Part shown: positions 8,173 through 16,679 of the stretch, one piece after another
How the letters are laid out: every line of letters starts with the position of its first letter
Position numbering within the stretch: the first letter of the stretch is position 1
From: CAVRXT01 sp963725655
Lineage (GTDB): Bacteria; Acidobacteriota; Terriglobia; Acidiferrales; UBA7541
Direction of reading: 5' to 3'
Length of the DNA: 64,000 bases
Assembly (NCBI GenBank): GCA_963725655.1
Contig: CAVRYY010000001.1
Span: 744,001 to 808,000 of the forward strand
Program-made: the position numbers and the translations under genes
Notes under the pieces: model-generated
Databases searched by the model: none
The model's input: only the letters and a program-made list of their open reading frames with translations
What the model was told of the DNA's origin: nothing

Positions 8173-9798
8173 TTATGACGGCGATCCCTTTTTCTTCCAG
8201 TCCACGGATTCGGGGCGGATGCTGTCCTGACCTTGCCAATACTTTCTGCGAAGGTCCTTCTTGAGAATCTTGCCCGTGCCGGTCTTGGGCAAGGCGTCGA
8301 CGAACTCGAATGAGCGCGGACATTTATAATGCGCGATGTGCGAACGGCAGAATTCGATGAGTTCGGGCTCGGTGGCACAGGCATTCGGCTTTAGAACTAC
8401 CAGAGCCTTGGGCACTTCACCCCACTTCTGATCGGGGACCGGAATCACCGCGACCTCCAGGACCGCGGGATGCGCGAGGATGGCCTTTTCGAGTTCGAGC
8501 GAGGAGATGTTCTCGCCGCCGCTGACGATGATGTCTTTCTTGCGATCGACCACCAGCAAGTAGCCGTCTCCGTTCCACGTCGCCATATCTCCGGTGTGGA
8601 ACCAGCCGCCACGCAAAGCTTCGGTGGAGGCCTCGGGTTGCCGCCAGTAACCCTCCATCACACCATCCGCCCGCGCCACGATTTCGCCGACGGTCTTTCC
8701 ATCGGGCGGCACGTCTCGATCGTCGGCGTCCACGACGCGCAATTCCGCGCCAGGAATGGCATATCCGGTCATCGCTTGGCCCACGTAGCGCTGCTCGCCT
8801 TCCCACTGCATGCCCAGCTTCATACTAGAAGTGGAAAGCACCGGGGATGTTTCGGTCAGCCCGTACCCCGAAAAGCATTCGCAGCCGAGCATCTGTTCCA
8901 CCTCTCGAACCAGGGTGGGCGAGGATGCCGCGCCGCCGAGCGTAATTCGCCGCAGGCTGCTCAAATTATAATTGCGCCGTTCCGGGCAATTCACCAGAGC
9001 GGTCGCCATGATGGGAACCAGGCTGCAGGAATGGACGCCCTCGGTTTCGATCAGGCGGAAGACTTCCTTGGGGTCGAAGCGCTGGATCATGACGTGCTTT
9101 CCACCCACCAAGGTAAGGAAATGCGCCACGCCCCATCCATTGGCGTGGAACAGCGGAATGGTGTGGAGTTCGACGTTTCCACTTTCCACCTTGAACGCCA
9201 TGCAGACGTGCAGAGCGTGAAGGTACACATTTCGGTGGGTGAGCATCACGCCCTTGGGGTTGGCGCTGGTGCCGCTGGTATAGAAAAGCTCAGCCAGAGC
9301 GTTTTCGTCGATCGAGGCGATGTCGGCGCGATACGGTGTCGCTGCAGCGAGAAGAGCTTCATAGTTGCGCGGGTGCAGCCACGCCGCTTCGGGTCCGCCA
9401 TTCAGTTGGTGAATTGTTTTCACTGCGGGAATATCGCTTCGAAACGAATCAGCCAAACCCAGAAGCTGCTTTTCCACGAAAAGGATGGTCGCCCCGGAAT
9501 CATTCAGGATGTAACCCAGCTCGCTCGCGGTGAGCCGGATGTTCAGCGGCAGCAGAACGGCCCCGGCTTCCAAAACCCCGTAATACGCTTCCAGCAAGCG
9601 GTGACAATTGCAGCTGAGAAATGCCACTCGATCACCGGGCTGGACGCCGGCTTGGCGCAACGCACCTGCCAGGCGGCTGACCCGCTCGCCGAGGTCAGCG
9701 TACGTGTATCGGAGGTCATTGCAGACAACCGCGGTCCTGCGGGGAAATTGCTGCTCGGCGTATCGCAGGAAACGCAACGGCGTGAGTGGAATATTCAT
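8173..9798 (-). CDS. AMP-dependent fatty-acyl-CoA synthetase
   Basis: The 541-residue ANL-superfamily ligase activates a carboxylic acid to acyl-AMP and then acyl-CoA. The P-loop-like FYTSGTSANPKGVMLTHRN is at about residues 187-205. Further motifs are FSGYGLTETSP, the hinge HTGDMATWNGDGYLLVVDRK and the C-terminal PKTGTGKILKKDLR with the catalytic Lys. The length and motifs fit medium- or long-chain fatty-acid CoA ligases. It is the first gene of a leftward pair with the beta-oxidation enzyme. Chain-length preference is not readable from sequence. Confidence 0.93.
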   Translation of the reverse strand: MNIPLTPLRFLRYAEQQFPRRTAVVCNDLRYTYADLGERVSRLAGALRQAGVQPGDRVAFLSCNCHRLLEAYYGVLEAGAVLLPLNIRLTASELGYILNDSGATILFVEKQLLGLADSFRSDIPAVKTIHQLNGGPEAAWLHPRNYEALLAAATPYRADIASIDENALAELFYTSGTSANPKGVMLTHRNVYLHALHVCMAFKVESGNVELHTIPLFHANGWGVAHFLTLVGGKHVMIQRFDPKEVFRLIETEGVHSCSLVPIMATALVNCPERRNYNLSSLRRITLGGAASSPTLVREVEQMLGCECFSGYGLTETSPVLSTSSMKLGMQWEGEQRYVGQAMTGYAIPGAELRVVDADDRDVPPDGKTVGEIVARADGVMEGYWRQPEASTEALRGGWFHTGDMATWNGDGYLLVVDRKKDIIVSGGENISSLELEKAILAHPAVLEVAVIPVPDQKWGEVPKALVVLKPNACATEPELIEFCRSHIAHYKCPRSFEFVDALPKTGTGKILKKDLRRKYWQGQDSIRPESVDWKKKGSPS

Positions 9799-10074
9799 GA
9801 CCTACCTCGCTTGGGATCAGACCCTCCATCAAACACCGGGGGTATCCGATCGCGACGTCTGCGGTTTCGAATCCTGACGGCCTGGTAAGCCGGACGAGCG
9901 CTGAAGCATAACCCATGAAGCGTGACGGCGGCGACCGTTCAAAAACAGTGTCACTCGCGTTTGCCTTGAGATACGCTACATGCCGTCAGCAAAGAGCCGT
10001 GGCAACCGAGCAGCGTAAGAAAACTGCTGTGCGGCTTGCTTGATTTGCACGCGTTCACTTCCGAGGTGGCGGCC

Positions 10075-10315
10075 ATGCATTACAAGGAACTCTCGACACC
10101 GGCTTTAACGATCGACCTCGACATCCTGGAAGCTAACCTCGATCGGATGGCCGCTCCTGCAAAATTCTGCGCGCCAATTGCGGGTGGGAGACGTAGTAAC
10201 GGTGATTCCGAATCACGTTTGCCCGTGCGTCAACATGCATGACGAAGCGTTTCTTCTGCGCGGCAGACAAGTTGTAGGCGAGTGGCGCATCGCCGCGAGA
10301 GGCAATATCCGCTGA
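10075..10315 (+). pseudogene. D-threonine aldolase/D-serine dehydratase-like gene with internal deletion
   Basis: The first 27 codons read MHYKELSTPALTIDLDILEA and onward to DRMAA, the conserved N-terminus of DSD1/D-threonine-aldolase-like PLP enzymes. About 80 bases in, the sequence jumps into another frame. That frame reads QLRVGDVVTVIPNHVCPCVN and on to the stop at 10315, the conserved C-terminal end with the zinc-binding His and Cys (NHVCPC). About 900-1000 bp of the middle, including the PLP lysine, is therefore missing, and the two ends are out of frame. It is a dead remnant. A full-length relative lies at 15240-16538. Confidence 0.85.
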
Positions 10316-10774
10316 GCGTGCGGTGAGTGAGTGAAGTCACAGTCCCTATTATGTGAAGTAGGCGAGAAGTAGCATGAGTAGCGAGACTGCGGGCAGGTTG
10401 GCGAAGAAGGCTCTCGCTCAGGTGTGGCAGTGTGACTCGAGGGATTGATCGCGAGTGAGTTTCATTACGAATCACTGTCTAAGAAAATCCTAAGCTCCGG
10501 ATCTTTACCCGTGAATCCAAACGCCGGCTGGAATTTCTCGCGTCGTAACTGATGATCAGAATCCTAAAAAATAAACAGATTGTACTTTACAGTTTGCTAT
10601 TTCCAATGTGAATATCAGTAGTGCTCAGGCAGCTTGGGCCGCCTGGGTTCTGTTCAAGATTTCCTCTCGCGGATTCTTTTCCGCCCGTCAGGTAGTGCCC
10701 CCTCCACTTATTAAGTTCAATTGCGCGCACGATGTGTGCCGTTTCGGAACAGGTCGTCGCGCCGGAGTTGACCG
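10316..10774. other. Intergenic, nothing identified
   Basis: No coding, RNA or terminator signal is convincing here. The stretch separates the deleted aldolase remnant from a truncated secreted-protein gene. Confidence 0.4.
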
Positions 10775-11595
10775 ATGTATTCAACATATTCCTCAAGACC
10801 GGATAAGCCCTATGCGCGGATTATCTTTGCAGCGATGATGATGGCGGCGGTAATGCTGGCCGCGCCCGTCGCGCGGGCCTCGGCCGCGTCCACCACTACC
10901 ACGCTGACGCTGTCTTCGCCCTCCGTCACGTCAGGAGCCGTGGTGACTCTAACCGCCGCGACGGTGCTATCGAACGGCTCCAAGGTCACCACCGGATTGG
11001 TCACTTTCTGCGAGGCTGCGGCGGCGCCCTGCAAATACTTGGATATCGTTGGCACCGCTCAGTTGACTGTCACGGGTACCGCGGTCATCAACCTGGTTCC
11101 CAGCCTCGGCAGTCACAACTACGTCGCGGTGTTCAACGGGACAAAGACCAACGCGACCAGTCCCTCGCTGGCACAGGCATTGACGGTGACCGGGCAGTAT
11201 CCCACCGACACCACGCTGGTACCTTCGGGATCCGCATCGGCAGGCGATTACGCTCTGTCGGCCACGGTGCTCGGCCTTGGTTCGGGCAGCTTTTCGCCGA
11301 CCGGCACCTTGACTTACTTCGATCTAAGCAACGGCAGCGCTACCTTAGGAACGGCCACGCTGGGCGCGGGCATCTTGACGCAGAGTTTCGCCGCGCCGGT
11401 ACCCTATCAGGCCAGCGCTGCAAACATCGCCGTGGCCACGGGCGACTTCAACGGAGACGGCCATCCCGACGTGGTGTCGGTGAACCTCGGTGCCCAGTCC
11501 GGAAACGTTTATCTGGGCAGTGCCACGGGGACCTTGACGGCACTACCGGCCTTCGGGGCCAACAACTTTCCCGCCTCCGTAGCGGTGGGAGATGT
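10775..11595 (+). pseudogene. Secreted Ig-like/VCBS (FG-GAP) repeat protein, 3' truncated
   Basis: The frame opens with a signal peptide (hydrophobic FAAMMMAAVMLAAPVARA). Next come bacterial Ig-like repeats rich in T and S (TLTLSSPSVTSGAVVTLTAA), then one VCBS/FG-GAP calcium-binding repeat, TGDFNGDGHPDVVSVNLG, at about residues 224-241. A second VCBS repeat begins with ASVAVGD and stops abruptly near 11586-11595. From there the frame reads the antisense strand of a collagen-like gene up to a stop at 11965, giving a meaningless Pro-rich tail. Full-length members of this family normally carry many VCBS repeats. Only the first 270 or so residues are original. Confidence 0.75.
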
Positions 11596-12294
11596 AGTTC
11601 CGCTGAGAATGGTCGAGCTGGCGACGCCCTGTGACCCAGTCGCGCCGGTTGCCCCTTGCGGTCCAGTTGCACCAGCGGTGCCTGCAGCCCCAGCCGGTCC
11701 AGCTACACCCTGCGGACCTTGCGGCCCGGCAGGACCTTGGGGTCCCGCCGTCGCAGGAATCGCCGAAGCAATCCAACTCGTACCGTTGAAGGTGAGCACC
11801 TCTCCAGAGGACGGTGCCACGCTCATATCGAGCGGTGTGCCTTGCAGCTTGCTCACCGAAATGGCTTGCTGGGTGCCGCTGACGTCGCCAGCGAATGGTC
11901 CAATCACATTCCAAGCCACGCTCGCCTGCAGTGCTGGGACCAGCGGCACATCCGGAGAAAGCTGAACTCCGTCAGCATTCACCTGCAGGCGCAGATTCGC
12001 CCGAAGTGTAAGGGAAGTCGGGAGCGCTGGCATGCCAGCGGACCCCAACACCACGCCATAGAGACCGCCGGTCACGGTCAGGGTTTGTGGTCCGGAAGTC
12101 CACAATACGTCTCCGCTCGAATCGACGATCGTAAACAGGAACGGTCGCTCCCCAGTTACCGGCTTGTTGGACTCAACCAAACGGCCGACGTACGCCAATA
12201 CCGGACTGGGCGCCGGGTCGGCAACCTGGGCGGAGATCGGGCCAGCGAAGACGAGGATAAAGACGAGCACGAGAGCCCGAAACGTGTTACGCAT
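11509..12294 (-). pseudogene. Secreted collagen-like (Gly-X-Y) protein, 3' truncated
   Basis: The N-terminal signal peptide (ALVLVFILVFAGPISAQ) is followed by a beta-rich head of about 150 residues. A Gly-X-Y stretch (GPQGPAGPQGPQGVAGPAG and onward) covers about residues 183-218. The real sequence ends around ILSGTTSPT near residue 232. The rest of the frame is antisense to the VCBS gene. Such proteins resemble phage-tail-fibre or surface trimeric collagen proteins, which normally continue into a C-terminal head. It lies 39 bases downstream of the lipoprotein gene and is probably co-transcribed with it. It may still make a truncated product. Confidence 0.7.
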
Positions 12295-12333
12295 GGTCCT
12301 ATCTCCTTACTCTTGCCTTCACGCCTCTTGCCG

Positions 12334-12870
12334 CTAGAAAACGACGTCGCAGTCCGTGCACGTTATCGGCGGGGTGAAGCCGTTACCCACTTGGACATTC
12401 CGGCTGGGATCTGTGGAGATCACCAAGGGAACTGCTTGGCCGACAACCACACCGTTTTGAATTGCGCCGTTGCTTTGGGCGCGGCCCGAGGCCTGCGCCA
12501 TGTCGGGGTTAAGCACTACATCTGCTTGCGGCAGGGGATTAACTTCAACCGAGGCCGAAGCATTAGCCAGCAGCCCACCGCTGGCCGAGGTCCAGATAGC
12601 CTCGACCGTGTAGTTACCCGGCTTTTCGGGCGCGGTGTACACGCCCTGACTGCTGATCGTTCCCCCGTTCGAGGGGATCACTTGCCAAGCCAAGGAGCTG
12701 CCTCGCGGGCGGCTAGGAAAAAATACGACAGTAAACGTGGTAGTGGATCCAACATCGACAGCGATCGAAACCGGACGCACGCTGATTTCGGGGCGAGTGG
12801 GACCGGAGCAGCCTGCCAGCGCCAGAACGACGTACGGTAGCGCGAGGACAATTCGATTAACCCGTGTCAT
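12334..12870 (-). CDS. Putative lipoprotein with one bacterial Ig-like domain
   Basis: This 178-residue protein begins at ATG 12870 (MTRVNRIVLALPYVV), giving a type II signal peptide with lipobox LALAGC (Cys at about residue 21). An Ig-like fold of the Big-2/chitinase-A-N type follows: ISVRPVSIAVDVGSTTTFTV, then GGTISSQGVYTAPEKPG. The C-terminal third is low-complexity and ends in a CTDCD motif. A longer upstream extension exists in frame but would bury the signal peptide. Likely role: an outer-membrane-anchored adhesion or structural protein. It heads a two-gene leftward unit with the collagen-like gene. Confidence 0.7.
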   Translation of the reverse strand: MTRVNRIVLALPYVVLALAGCSGPTRPEISVRPVSIAVDVGSTTTFTVVFFPSRPRGSSLAWQVIPSNGGTISSQGVYTAPEKPGNYTVEAIWTSASGGLLANASASVEVNPLPQADVVLNPDMAQASGRAQSNGAIQNGVVVGQAVPLVISTDPSRNVQVGNGFTPPITCTDCDVVF

Positions 12871-13310
12871 GAGGTCTAGTGACACCTTTCTGCCGCGAAA
12901 GTACCGAGTGCTTAATTCAGGCTCCGAGCATCGCCTGGACAAGACCCCCGAGCGAAGACCGTGAGCAGACATGGACGTGCTGTCTCTTACGACCTAATCG
13001 GAAAAGACGAGCGGATATTTACGAAAAAAAACCTAAATCGCGTGGATCCGTAACGTGGGGTGGTGCGAGATGGCCGAAAATAATTAAAACTTCACACTGA
13101 GCGCGAGGCTGTCACTATTTGAAACCGATCATTTCACGATTCGAAGCGGAAATTAATGAACGAGCGGGAGGTAAACGCATTTTAAGGCGGCGCCCATTTC
13201 AGGAAAGTTACAGCGTTCGCTTCGATGTCTGGTCGGTAAACGAGACAACATTCGGAGATTCCTATAAAAATACAAAAGTAACCTGCAGCTCGCCGACAAC
13301 CTTCCTTTTC
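12871..13310. other. Intergenic, no supported gene
   Basis: This AT-richer stretch contains short open frames without domain similarity or ribosome-binding sites. The lipoprotein promoter should lie in its first part, but no clear -35/-10 pair stands out. Confidence 0.4.
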
Positions 13311-13590
13311 TCAAGGTAGCCTGCGATCGAGATGGACGTAACCTCCATCTACGACGAAGTATTGTCCAGTGACGTTCCCACAGCGGGGCGACAAGAGGAA
13401 GACAACCGCTGCGGCAATCTCGTCGGTCTCCGTCATACGCTGTCCCAAAGGAATTTTAGAGGTGATCTGGCGCAGTACCTGCTCCGAATCAGGGAATCGT
13501 TTCAGCCACGTTTCATATTGCGGGGTCATGACCTCTGCAGGCACTACTGCATTCACCCGAATGCCATATGTCGGCCTGGCCAGGCTATTT
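13311..13590 (-). pseudogene. C-terminal fragment of an SDR dehydrogenase (L-fucose dehydrogenase-like)
   Basis: About 90 residues match the C-terminal end of short-chain dehydrogenases. They run from YGIRVNAVVPAEVMTPQYET through SKIPLGQRMTETDEIAAAVV to a terminal GQYFVVDGGYVHLDR. The VMTPxYETWL and GGYVHLDR wording resembles L-fucose dehydrogenase-like SDRs. The nucleotide-binding GxxxGxG and the YxxxK catalytic motifs are missing; the sequence upstream of about 13590 is unrelated. The gene has lost more than half its length. It may once have belonged with the sugar-acid operon at 1.1-5.2 kb (inference). Confidence 0.8.
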
Positions 13591-13957
13591 TTTAGCCAAG
13601 ACGACACGGATTCGGGGCGTCGCTCGCCGGCGCTCCGAATCACATGTCGGTCCACACGCCGGAGTTCAAGTGCCAGCACCCAGGCCGAAGCGCTGGGGGC
13701 TTGTTTTGAATTGGCGATCTAAGTAGGACATTGGGCTTCTGTTCACCAGGCAGGTGCTCGGAACCCGCCATGGACTGAACCCTGAGTAGCTCGTCGTGGA
13801 TAACCAGGATGATCCGATGAAATGCGAGCATCCTAGCTATAAAAGGAGAGCACACTTCTGCTCAAGTAATCCTGGCTGGCGCGGCGAAAAGTTGATTTGA
13901 CAAAGTTGAACTCGCCCCATTGCGATTATGGCATACGCAAATTGGGCGCGGTTTGGA
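13591..13957. other. Intergenic, nothing identified
   Basis: No gene, RNA or repeat is supported. The stretch lies between the SDR fragment and the riboswitch promoter. Confidence 0.4.
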
Positions 13958-13986
13958 TTGACAACTCGCGCGTGAATTGTTATTTG
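13958..13986 (+). promoter_or_regulatory. Candidate promoter of the SAM-riboswitch leader
   Basis: TTGACA at 13958-13963 is followed 17 bases later by TATTTG at 13981-13986. Transcription would begin about 20 bases before the riboswitch P1 stem. The -10 box is weak. Confidence 0.45.
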
Positions 13987-14013
13987 TGGTGGGCCGCTTT
14001 CTTACGGCGGCGC

Positions 14014-14108
14014 TTATCTAGAGTGGCTGAGGGTACAGGCCCGACGACGCCACAGCAACCAGGCCCGAGAGCCCAGGTGCTAATTCCTGCCCGGTACGGG
14101 AGAGATAA
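14014..14108 (+). promoter_or_regulatory. SAM-I riboswitch (S-box leader)
   Basis: The core consensus of the SAM-I aptamer is readable. P1 pairs TTATCT (14014-14019) with AGATAA (14103-14108). GAGGG then ACAGGCCC follow, CAGCAACC is at about 14051-14058, and GGTGCTAATTCC and the closing GGGAGAGATAA come last. It binds S-adenosylmethionine and switches off downstream expression in known cases. A small ACCGAA/TTCGGT hairpin sits at 14121-14134, without a U-run, so the expression platform may be translational or may lie further down. The controlled gene is the aspartokinase at 14308, about 200 bases downstream. Confidence 0.9.
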
Positions 14109-14307
14109 AGTTCTACGCTGACCGAAGGTTCGGTTGGCAGTCTTACTCCCCAACGCGGCTTATCGCTACGACGATGTCCGCTTTGCGCTCTTGCTTTTGC
14201 GCATGGCGTGGCATTGGCGACGCGTTATGAAGGTGAACGTGCCGCAACGTGGTCGTGATGCTGCGTCCAACGGCGGAGAGCTGTTTTAGCCAGGGAGGCT
14301 ATCGAAG

Positions 14308-15177
14308 ATGCATGGGCGTGAAGGGCAACGGATTGTGGTGATCAAGTTGGGCGGATCGATTTTGAACGACAGGCAATCGTACCGGCAGGCTTCGCGATTT
14401 ATCGTGCGCCGTCTGCATCGATGCGCGAACGAGCGATTTGTGATCGTCGTGTCGGCACAATACGGGCTCACCGACGAATTGGAGAGGCTGGCGCACGAGA
14501 TTACCGGTTGTCCGAATCCCCGGACGCTGGATTTGCTTTGGTCGACGGGGGAGACGCGCTCAGTGGCGATGCTGACGCTGCATCTGGAAGAAATGGGGAT
14601 AGTCGTGGCCGGCCTGAACATTCATGAGACCGGCTTGTGCCTGAGCGATGCGGCGGCCGGGCGAACGGGAGTTCGGGCGGTTTCACGGCAGATCGAGCGA
14701 GCGTTGGAACAACATGCGGTGGTTGTGGTGCCGGGATTTTTCGCGACTCGGGAGGGCGGGATGATTGCGTCACTCGGGCGCGGCGGGTCGGACTTGAGCG
14801 CGGTGCTGCTGGCGGAAGGCTTGGACGCGGCGCGATGCGAGTTGGTGAAGGACGTTCGCGGGTATTTCACCGCGGATCCTAACGTCGATCCGGACGCAAA
14901 ACATATACCGCAGCTGTCGTATGAGAGAGCGCTGCAGATGGCGGAAGCGGGGTGCGAGTTGGTGCAGGCGCGGGCGCTGCAGGCGGCGCGGATCGCGAGT
15001 TTGCGGATTGTGGTTTGCGGATTGGACGAGGGCGCGCCCGCTAGCATAATTTCCACGGATGTGGGCGGGGAAGCCTCGGCCGCCAGAACTGAGGTGGAAA
15101 CTGCCGCGCGTCGGTCGGTTTCGGCGCTAGAGCGGACATTATCGCCATCGAGGCTGGCGTATGAACCCGCTGATTGA
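14308..15177 (+). CDS. Aspartokinase-like amino acid kinase lacking ACT domains
   Basis: This 289-residue protein contains only the amino-acid-kinase catalytic domain. Motifs in order are VVIKLGGSIL (about residues 10-19), LLWSTGETRSVAML, the nucleotide-binding GRGGSDLSAVLLA, VKDVRGYFTADPNV and AEAGCELVQARALQAA. Each has its counterpart in aspartate kinase. Ordinary aspartokinases (about 400-460 residues) add two ACT domains for Lys/Thr feedback; here the protein ends without them. Phosphorylation of L-aspartate feeds methionine, threonine and lysine synthesis, and control by a SAM riboswitch would replace allosteric control. GGGAGG upstream supports the start. Another acceptor substrate cannot be excluded. 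Confidence 0.8.
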   Translation: MHGREGQRIVVIKLGGSILNDRQSYRQASRFIVRRLHRCANERFVIVVSAQYGLTDELERLAHEITGCPNPRTLDLLWSTGETRSVAMLTLHLEEMGIVVAGLNIHETGLCLSDAAAGRTGVRAVSRQIERALEQHAVVVVPGFFATREGGMIASLGRGGSDLSAVLLAEGLDAARCELVKDVRGYFTADPNVDPDAKHIPQLSYERALQMAEAGCELVQARALQAARIASLRIVVCGLDEGAPASIISTDVGGEASAARTEVETAARRSVSALERTLSPSRLAYEPAD

Positions 15178-15239
15178 TGGGGTTGCTCGAAGTCGGCCTG
15201 ATTCGGGCGGCTCGCGGCGGGCGTGCTCTTCGTGTGGCT

Positions 15240-16538
15240 TCAGAAATAGGTCTGGATAGCGTCCACTACATCGTATTGGTCGTTAACCACCGGGATGAAA
15301 CGCCACTTGTCGAAAGCGGTGCACGGATGGGAAATCCCTGAGGCGACCATGTCGCCAAAGCGCAGGTCGGTGCCGTCGGGAAAGGTCATATAGGCGTGCT
15401 GATCATTGACCCTGGTGATGGTGCAGGCCTGCAAGTTCAGGTCGGATTCATTTGGGCGGTACCGGCGCGAGGGAATCGGCAAAGAAAGATCGTACGGACA
15501 ATCGCGTTTGCCCATGGTGAGGATGGCCAACCCAGGCTCGGGAATTGACTGCACGTAGGACCAGACCTCGAGAGCGGGTTGAAACTGGGGGCCGTGCCAG
15601 CCGCGCGCGACCATTTGCTGATGCAGCTGGCGATAATCATGCGAATCGTGGGTGAGATAACAGCCGCTGCGGAGAACGACGCGTTTGGGCAGAAAAAATC
15701 CCACCAAGTGGAATGCTTTCGCTACCAGATCGAAATACCCGGAACCGCCGGCGGACAGAATTATCTCGTCGGCACCGTACAAATCTTCGGGCTGCAATTG
15801 GGCGAGCAGTTCGATTAGCCAGGCCATGAACAGATTTACTTGTTCGACCGCCTCTCCGGGTGTGTCGCGCGAGATTACGCCCTCAAATCCCTCGACGCCG
15901 GCCAGGGCTAGCCACGGCTGTACACCTCGGAGTTCGGCGATCACTTCGCGGGCCTGCTCGATGGTACGGCATCCGGTACGCCCGCCCCAGCAGCCGCCTT
16001 CCAAGAGAACCTTGACGGGACGCCGCAAGCCGAATTGGTGGAGGTGAGATACGAGATGCTTTACCCCCGCTACTGAATCTACCAGGCAGTAAAATTCGAA
16101 GTCGGGATCGGCGTTGATTTCGTCGACGATGTAGCGGATGTTCTGCCGGCCGACCAATTGGTTGGCGAGGATAATTCGGCTTACCCCAAACCTGCGGAAG
16201 ACTTGCAACTGACTTACGGTTGCCGCGGTGATTCCCCATGCGCCGGAGGAAAGTTGGAGGTCAATGAGTTGCGGGGACATGTGGGTCTTGGCGTGAGGGG
16301 CGATGGACAGACGGTGCTCTTGCAGGAAGGCGTGCATTACCTGGGCATTGTTGAGCAGGGCGGAGCGCTTCAGGACCATCAATGGAAAGGGAAGGTCCTC
16401 GCGGAGGACGTTCCATTTGTGGGCGGCGATTCCAGAGATCGGAAAGGGTTTGGTGCCTCCGGGAATGCCTTTTGTGGTGCCCTCGAGCTGAAATTCCTGG
16501 CCTGCCGGGCCGGAAGCGGAATTCGGGAATAGCGTCAT
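15240..16538 (-). CDS. D-serine deaminase/D-threonine aldolase-like PLP enzyme
   Basis: The roughly 432-residue protein has an alanine-racemase-type PLP barrel followed by the DSD1 C-terminal domain. The PLP lysine lies in IAPHAKTHM (about residue 85). LILSAGGSGYFD-like phosphate-binding sequence and the zinc-binding His/Cys of SGISHPCTAFDKW near the end are visible. Relatives dehydrate D-serine or D-threo-3-hydroxyaspartate, or cleave D-threonine. ATG at 16538 is preferred because GAGGG precedes it; a GTG at 16559 is in frame. It lies 142 bases after the carboxypeptidase/deacylase gene and may end that run, turning D-amino acids into keto acids (inference). Confidence 0.85.
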   Translation of the reverse strand: MTLFPNSASGPAGQEFQLEGTTKGIPGGTKPFPISGIAAHKWNVLREDLPFPLMVLKRSALLNNAQVMHAFLQEHRLSIAPHAKTHMSPQLIDLQLSSGAWGITAATVSQLQVFRRFGVSRIILANQLVGRQNIRYIVDEINADPDFEFYCLVDSVAGVKHLVSHLHQFGLRRPVKVLLEGGCWGGRTGCRTIEQAREVIAELRGVQPWLALAGVEGFEGVISRDTPGEAVEQVNLFMAWLIELLAQLQPEDLYGADEIILSAGGSGYFDLVAKAFHLVGFFLPKRVVLRSGCYLTHDSHDYRQLHQQMVARGWHGPQFQPALEVWSYVQSIPEPGLAILTMGKRDCPYDLSLPIPSRRYRPNESDLNLQACTITRVNDQHAYMTFPDGTDLRFGDMVASGISHPCTAFDKWRFIPVVNDQYDVVDAIQTYF

Positions 16539-16600
16539 CTGACCCTCGGTGAGTTTCACGTGTACAGCTAGTTCATGCTCGACCTACGCTACCGCTGCAT

Positions 16601-16628
16601 CGGTGGCGCGATCGCTGTTGCGCCACCG
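16601..16628 (-). terminator. Stable hairpin between deacylase and deaminase-like genes
   Basis: CGGTGGCGC (16601-16609) and GCGCCACCG (16620-16628) form a perfect nine-pair stem with a ten-base loop. There is no U-run, so it may be an attenuating or processing element rather than a full terminator. Confidence 0.4.
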
Positions 16629-16679
16629 GCCACGTTGGTGTGACACCGATCATCGCGATCGCGAATCCGCAACCGACGA

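Noticed and set aside
11595..11965. C-terminal extension of the VCBS frame, Pro/Ala-rich
   Set aside because: It is the antisense strand of the collagen-like gene, so the sequence is not expected to be meaningful protein.
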